A program made the position numbers and the translations under genes. A stretch of 64,000 nt of DNA from Megalopta genalis. Taxonomy: Eukaryota > Arthropoda > Insecta > Hymenoptera > Halictidae. Below, one piece after another: positions 60,896-64,000 of this stretch (positions are counted from its first letter, which is position 1; every line of letters begins with the position of its first letter). The stretch lies in contig NC_135029.1 of assembly GCF_051020955.1 (NCBI RefSeq), positions 6,590,001-6,654,000 on the forward strand. The letters run 5' to 3'. The notes under the pieces are model-generated. The model saw only the letters and a list, made by a program, of their open reading frames with translations, was not told the DNA's origin and did not search any database.

Positions 60896-62108
60896 TTATT
60901 GTCCAAATTTAAAAATCCAATTTAAAAAAGCTAGCATGAACAAATAAGAAAGGTAATTTCGACGAACAGTCGATTCAACGTCCCGAAACACAGGTTTTAG
61001 CTAAAAGACTGGTCACAATGTCCCGCGGAAGATCAGACGTGAATTAGTCACAGGTGACTAATGGAGCCGCATAGCAACGCGGGAAATTCCGTACAAAACT
61101 TCGATGCTACCGTTCCGAACGCTCCTCCCAGTTACCCCATCGTTTCGAACAATTACGAGAACCGTGTATGTACACGCGTTTCGTTGATCGTTATTATTTC
61201 ATGAAACAGATTTCCCAAAAAAAATGTCCGAAAAACTCCGAAAATCTCCGAAAAACTAAACGCCTGCAGTAAAAGTTTGAAAAATAAATGACCGAAGCGA
61301 GAGACGTACATACCACGATGATCCGATTAAGTTCCATTTAAAGCTCGACCTCCAAACAAAAGAATTTTCATTCATCTCTATTCCGCTGTGAAAAAATTTC
61401 GGAGAACAAATCGGTTTACCCGCATCATCCCGAGTTTAACACTAGAACCACCCTAAACGCGGCTAATGTATGTTGCTTGATAACAGTGACTAGACTTCTA
61501 AAGAAGATATATATTTGAGCAAAGTAATTTATTTATATGTATGAAAACGAATTAGTCATAGAAATAGTTTTCTAGTTGCAGTCACGAAGAAATTGGAAAC
61601 AGGTCTCATTTCAAATCATCTAATAATTCTAAACCCTAAATGTATTGTTTCATTAGTACTGCGTTTATTTAAACTGTTCGCTATTGACATTATTACATAT
61701 GCTTCAATTAAAAAATTCATTTAATCAATTTCCTACAAACGAGTTCGTATAACTTCAAAATAAAATCAAATATTTTGACTGACACGATAGGTTTATTGTT
61801 AACTGATATACCGAGAACTCCTGCATTTTGTAATAAAGTTTTTGTTATTTGATACACTAGCTGACAATAAAATATCAATTTTGGATATCCATCTAGAATT
61901 AGATCAACACATTTTTGCACTTTTTATTTGCGGTCTATCATGAGTCTAGTATAGCAGTGATTTTTGCGAAAATCATAAGTGGCGGAGCGATCGGTCGAAA
62001 TTTTAATACGCGAGAAGATTTCTGATTGGTCGGAATTTCGAATGATTGCGTTCGGTTCCGCACGCATTACACGGAACGCGCGAAACGCACTGGTCGTGAG
62101 AGGATGAT
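60896..62108. other. Probable first-intron sequence
   Basis: TTAACACTAGAACCACCC at 61438 resembles a CACTAG-family end without a partner. A 67-codon minus-strand frame at 61717-61920 lacks an acceptor and any domain that I know. Confidence 0.35.
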
Positions 62109-62197
62109 TCATGAGACGCAGCGAGACGGTCTCGCACACGCAGAAACGCGCGCGTACACGGCTACGGAGAGAGCGAAAGAGAAAGAGGCAGTGAGAT

Positions 62198-62200
<3 letters not shown>

Positions 62201-62247
<47 letters not shown>

Positions 62248-62260
62248 AGAGAGAGAGAGA
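62201..62260. repeat. (GA)n microsatellite
   Basis: About twenty uninterrupted GA units, then two GGGA interruptions and another six GA units. It lies in the putative first intron, about 250 bases from the donor. GA tracts near insect promoters can bind GAGA-type factors; that role is inference here. Confidence 0.9.
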
Positions 62261-62430
62261 CGTGCGCATATGCATATGACATCCAGCTAAAAGCACATTT
62301 CACGGGCCAGATGTTCGGCGAGACACGGGGTAGCGTGGCATTGTGACGGGAGCGATATGCCCGCGTCAATGGGGAGAAAATTCGATCGGAAAGTTTGTGT
62401 CCGGTGTGCAGATTGGTAGACAAACCGGAA

Positions 62431-62450
62431 GTAAGTATCGGAGAGAGAGA

Positions 62451-62480
<30 letters not shown>
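62431..62480. repeat. Interrupted (GA)n tract beside the splice donor
   Basis: GA units broken by AAGAGAAAG, beginning about 35 bases inside the intron from the donor at 62515. On the transcribed minus strand it is a CT-rich stretch. Confidence 0.85.
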
Positions 62481-62483
<3 letters not shown>

Positions 62484-62515
62484 GAAGAGAGATGAAAAGA
62501 TATAAAGAAACTTAC

Positions 62516-62594
62516 CGCTCTCGATATAAGGAACCAGCAACAGCAACAGCAGAAAGGGAACGTATCCGCAGGTATCACTGATCATCGTAACCAT
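62516..62594 (-). CDS. First coding exon (signal peptide) of an unidentified secreted or membrane gene
   Basis: On the minus strand an ATG at 62594 (context AATATGG, A at -3 and G at +4) opens 26 full codons. They read MVTMISDTCGY, then a hydrophobic core VPFLLLLLLVP, then YIES, which is a classic signal peptide. A second in-frame ATG lies three codons later (62585). The frame stops being protein-like at 62515, where GAGCG is followed by GTAAGTTT, a near-consensus insect splice donor; beyond it the frame only reads CT-repeat (LSLSLS). The exon ends after one base of a codon, so the first intron is phase 1. A signal-peptide exon followed by a phase-1 intron is common in genes with extracellular modules such as Ig domains. 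That is family knowledge, and no such domain is visible here. The open frame can be extended upstream only from a GTG at 62621, so I reject that start. The product is unknown, and the later exons lie to the left, in or beyond the window. Confidence 0.62.
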
Positions 62595-63560
62595 ATTCTC
62601 TCTCGCACAGTTAAAAGCCACTGGTCTCGGTTAGGTTATTAGCACCACTTGCGCGAGTACGTGCGAACAACAATAAACAAAACAACAACGCGACGACGCG
62701 AGGAAGTAGCGGTAATAGTCGCAACAGGGCACGGGAAACGGGATGAGACGACAGGCGAGATAGAACGCTCGCGCGTACACGCGTGAAGGAGAAAGAGAGA
62801 AAGAAAGAAAGAGGGTACGTGAGAGAGAGAGAGAGAGAAAGGGAGGGAGACGGAAAGAGAGAAAGAGCTTCGCGACACGCAACGGTCAAAGACGAGCCGA
62901 CGTTACCGATATATTCACTACATAGCCTGCGTACCAACCGGACAGCATAGCACACACACGATTCTGTTTTCACTGACCTTACTTTGTATACGCGTTCCGT
63001 TGTTCGCGCGCGCGACTTTTCGGAGCAGCCGAATCATATGCGTGTGGCACGGCGACACGGGGAAAATGACGGGCGAGGAAAGCACACGATAATCACGGTT
63101 CGCGGCACGCCTTGGCTCTCGGAAAACGAGCTTACGCCATCGTTTACCAGGAATATTAACACTTTCACACGAACGGTCCTTACCACCGACGATCCGCCCC
63201 TCGTAACCTTTTTTTTCTCTCGCCTGTCGCACGGCGACTTCTCTCCCTCGGTCCGTTTATTCAGCCCTCCGGTTCTGCAGCCGGACGATGCTACTTCTCT
63301 CAGCACTGTCCACCGTACGTCGCACCAGCTGACCACTAACTTTTCTCACACTCGTTTACTTGCCGATCGCTGATTTAGCAGACGCATCGCAGCAGCAACA
63401 AAACACACGCACGACGTCGGCCAGTCGCCACCATCGCCACTGGCAGTCCTGCCACTGCTGGAGCCCCGACTTCCCTGCCATGTTCGCGATCTGCTAGCCT
63501 CTCTCGGTTGACGGTTTACCGCCAGGTGGCCGCCAGATACCTGCCGCTCCGCCATGAAGC
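62595..63560 (-). promoter_or_regulatory. Probable 5' leader and promoter region of the minus-strand gene
   Basis: Roughly 970 bases upstream of the signal-peptide exon are strikingly richer in G, C and CpG than the AT-rich background. They hold GA/CT tracts and several overlapping open frames on both strands that encode no recognisable domain. This is what an insect 5' untranslated region with its core promoter usually looks like. Possible minus-strand splice donors occur inside (GTGGTAAGG near 63180, ACAAAGTAAGG near 62980), so the leader may itself be spliced. I could not fix a transcription start. The CCGCCAGGTGGCC motif at about 63519-63531 resembles a CTCF core. The right boundary is only where base composition returns to normal. 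Confidence 0.4.
62787..62868. repeat. Purine-rich GA/GAAA tract in the leader region
   Basis: A run of GAGA, GAAA and GGGA units on the plus strand, interrupted by GGTACGT. It sits about 200 bases upstream of the first ATG, so it is either transcribed 5' leader or promoter. Confidence 0.8.
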
Positions 63561-64000
63561 ACTTTCATCAGACCAGAAACTCCATTATCGTTTCTGCGTC
63601 GGCCATGAAGTGCTCTTAGGGAGATGAAAGCCTGAAGGTTTTTAGGAAGCGGTTTGCGACACGATTGCGTATGCAAGCAAGTCCTTTCCGAAGGTAACCC
63701 TTGCGTTTTTTCGACAGATAAAAGAGATTTTGAATTATGCACAATTGCATCAAGGCTAAAGCTACCGGACATTAAAAATGGCTGATACGTGTTGCTTTAT
63801 TTTATAAGAATGATAACGCTGAATTTACTTGAAACCTACACCATTTCATTAAGAAATGAATTAAGAAATCTATTCAATTAATCCCAATGAAGTTCCCATA
63901 ATTTCAATAATTTTAAAATGATAAACGTGGGGACAGCGATTTTGATCATCGCGGAAGGTTTAGTGTTAAAGGGGACTATGACTTTGGACTATGTATATTA

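Larger units (their letters stand above)
62109..62515 (-). other. 5' end of the first intron, with GA/CT repeats
   Basis: Immediately downstream of the donor on the minus strand the sequence runs into two CT-rich blocks (GA on the plus strand, 62441-62480 and 62201-62260). A 170-residue open frame crosses this stretch, but past the donor it consists of serine/leucine from the repeat and low-complexity residues, so I do not read it as protein. Confidence 0.5.

Noticed and set aside
62109..62621. 170-codon minus-strand open frame read as one protein
   Set aside because: The start at 62621 is GTG, and beyond the donor at 62515 the frame is only repeat-derived Ser/Leu. I keep just the part from ATG 62594 to the donor.
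1..64000. CRISPR arrays, rRNA, tRNA, integrated bacterial or viral genes
   Set aside because: No regularly spaced identical repeats, no rRNA-like blocks, no convincing tRNA boxes and no viral or bacterial protein frames were seen on either strand.

Overview
The window reads as nuclear DNA of an animal, most likely an insect and plausibly a hymenopteran. It is AT-rich, CpG is not depleted, no open frame looks like a complete gene, and decayed insect-type DNA transposons (Tc1-like, mariner, piggyBac, hAT-like) are spread along its whole length. The order-level guess is inference and no marker gene fixes it. There is no bacterial-style gene layout, no tRNA or rRNA gene and no CRISPR array that I can support.

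The one gene piece I trust is at the right end on the minus strand. A first coding exon (62594 down to 62516) encodes a signal peptide and stops at a strong GTAAGT splice donor in phase 1. Upstream of it, to about 63560, lies a GC- and CpG-rich leader/promoter region with GA/CT tracts. Transcription runs leftwards, so much of the window may be that gene's first intron, although an intergenic interpretation of the far left cannot be excluded. No second exon is certain. An ambiguous candidate is at about 45.13-45.28 kb. A possible plus-strand 5' exon pair with a 110-base intron is at 22.0-22.4 kb and is directly followed by a 28-bp tandem repeat.

The rest is mobile-element debris. (1) Six copies of an AT-rich element ending in CAGAGTTGGGCA and packed with TTCGAA palindromes. 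(2) About ten copies of a 140-335 bp element ending in TAGACTGCGGATTTTTATGC, several with 8-bp target duplications. (3) Two Tc1-like remnants sharing ends CAGAGTGCG, both keeping the transposase C-terminus, the longer one carrying a nested family-2 copy. (4) A mariner remnant with a recognisable transposase C-terminus. (5) A piggyBac-like remnant with the Cys-rich C-terminus, plus piggyBac-type MITEs with CACTAT/CACTAG ends. (6) Near-perfect fold-back palindromes at 10.4, 16.7, 37.2 and 50.9 kb. (7) Several further dispersed repeat pairs.

Local sequence features include tandem repeats of 20, 21, 28, 29, about 40 and about 92 bp, an (AT)n microsatellite at 18.3 kb, purine-rich tracts at 40.9-41.1 kb and 62.2-62.9 kb, and a 76-nt hairpin with 19 of 20 stem positions paired at 53.4 kb. 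Islands of higher GC (for example 15.3-15.9, 22.0-22.4, 40.4-41.5, 47.4-48.3, 49.4-50.1, 51.2-51.9 and 58.1-58.6 kb) stand out from the AT-rich background and are the best places to look for regulatory elements or short exons.
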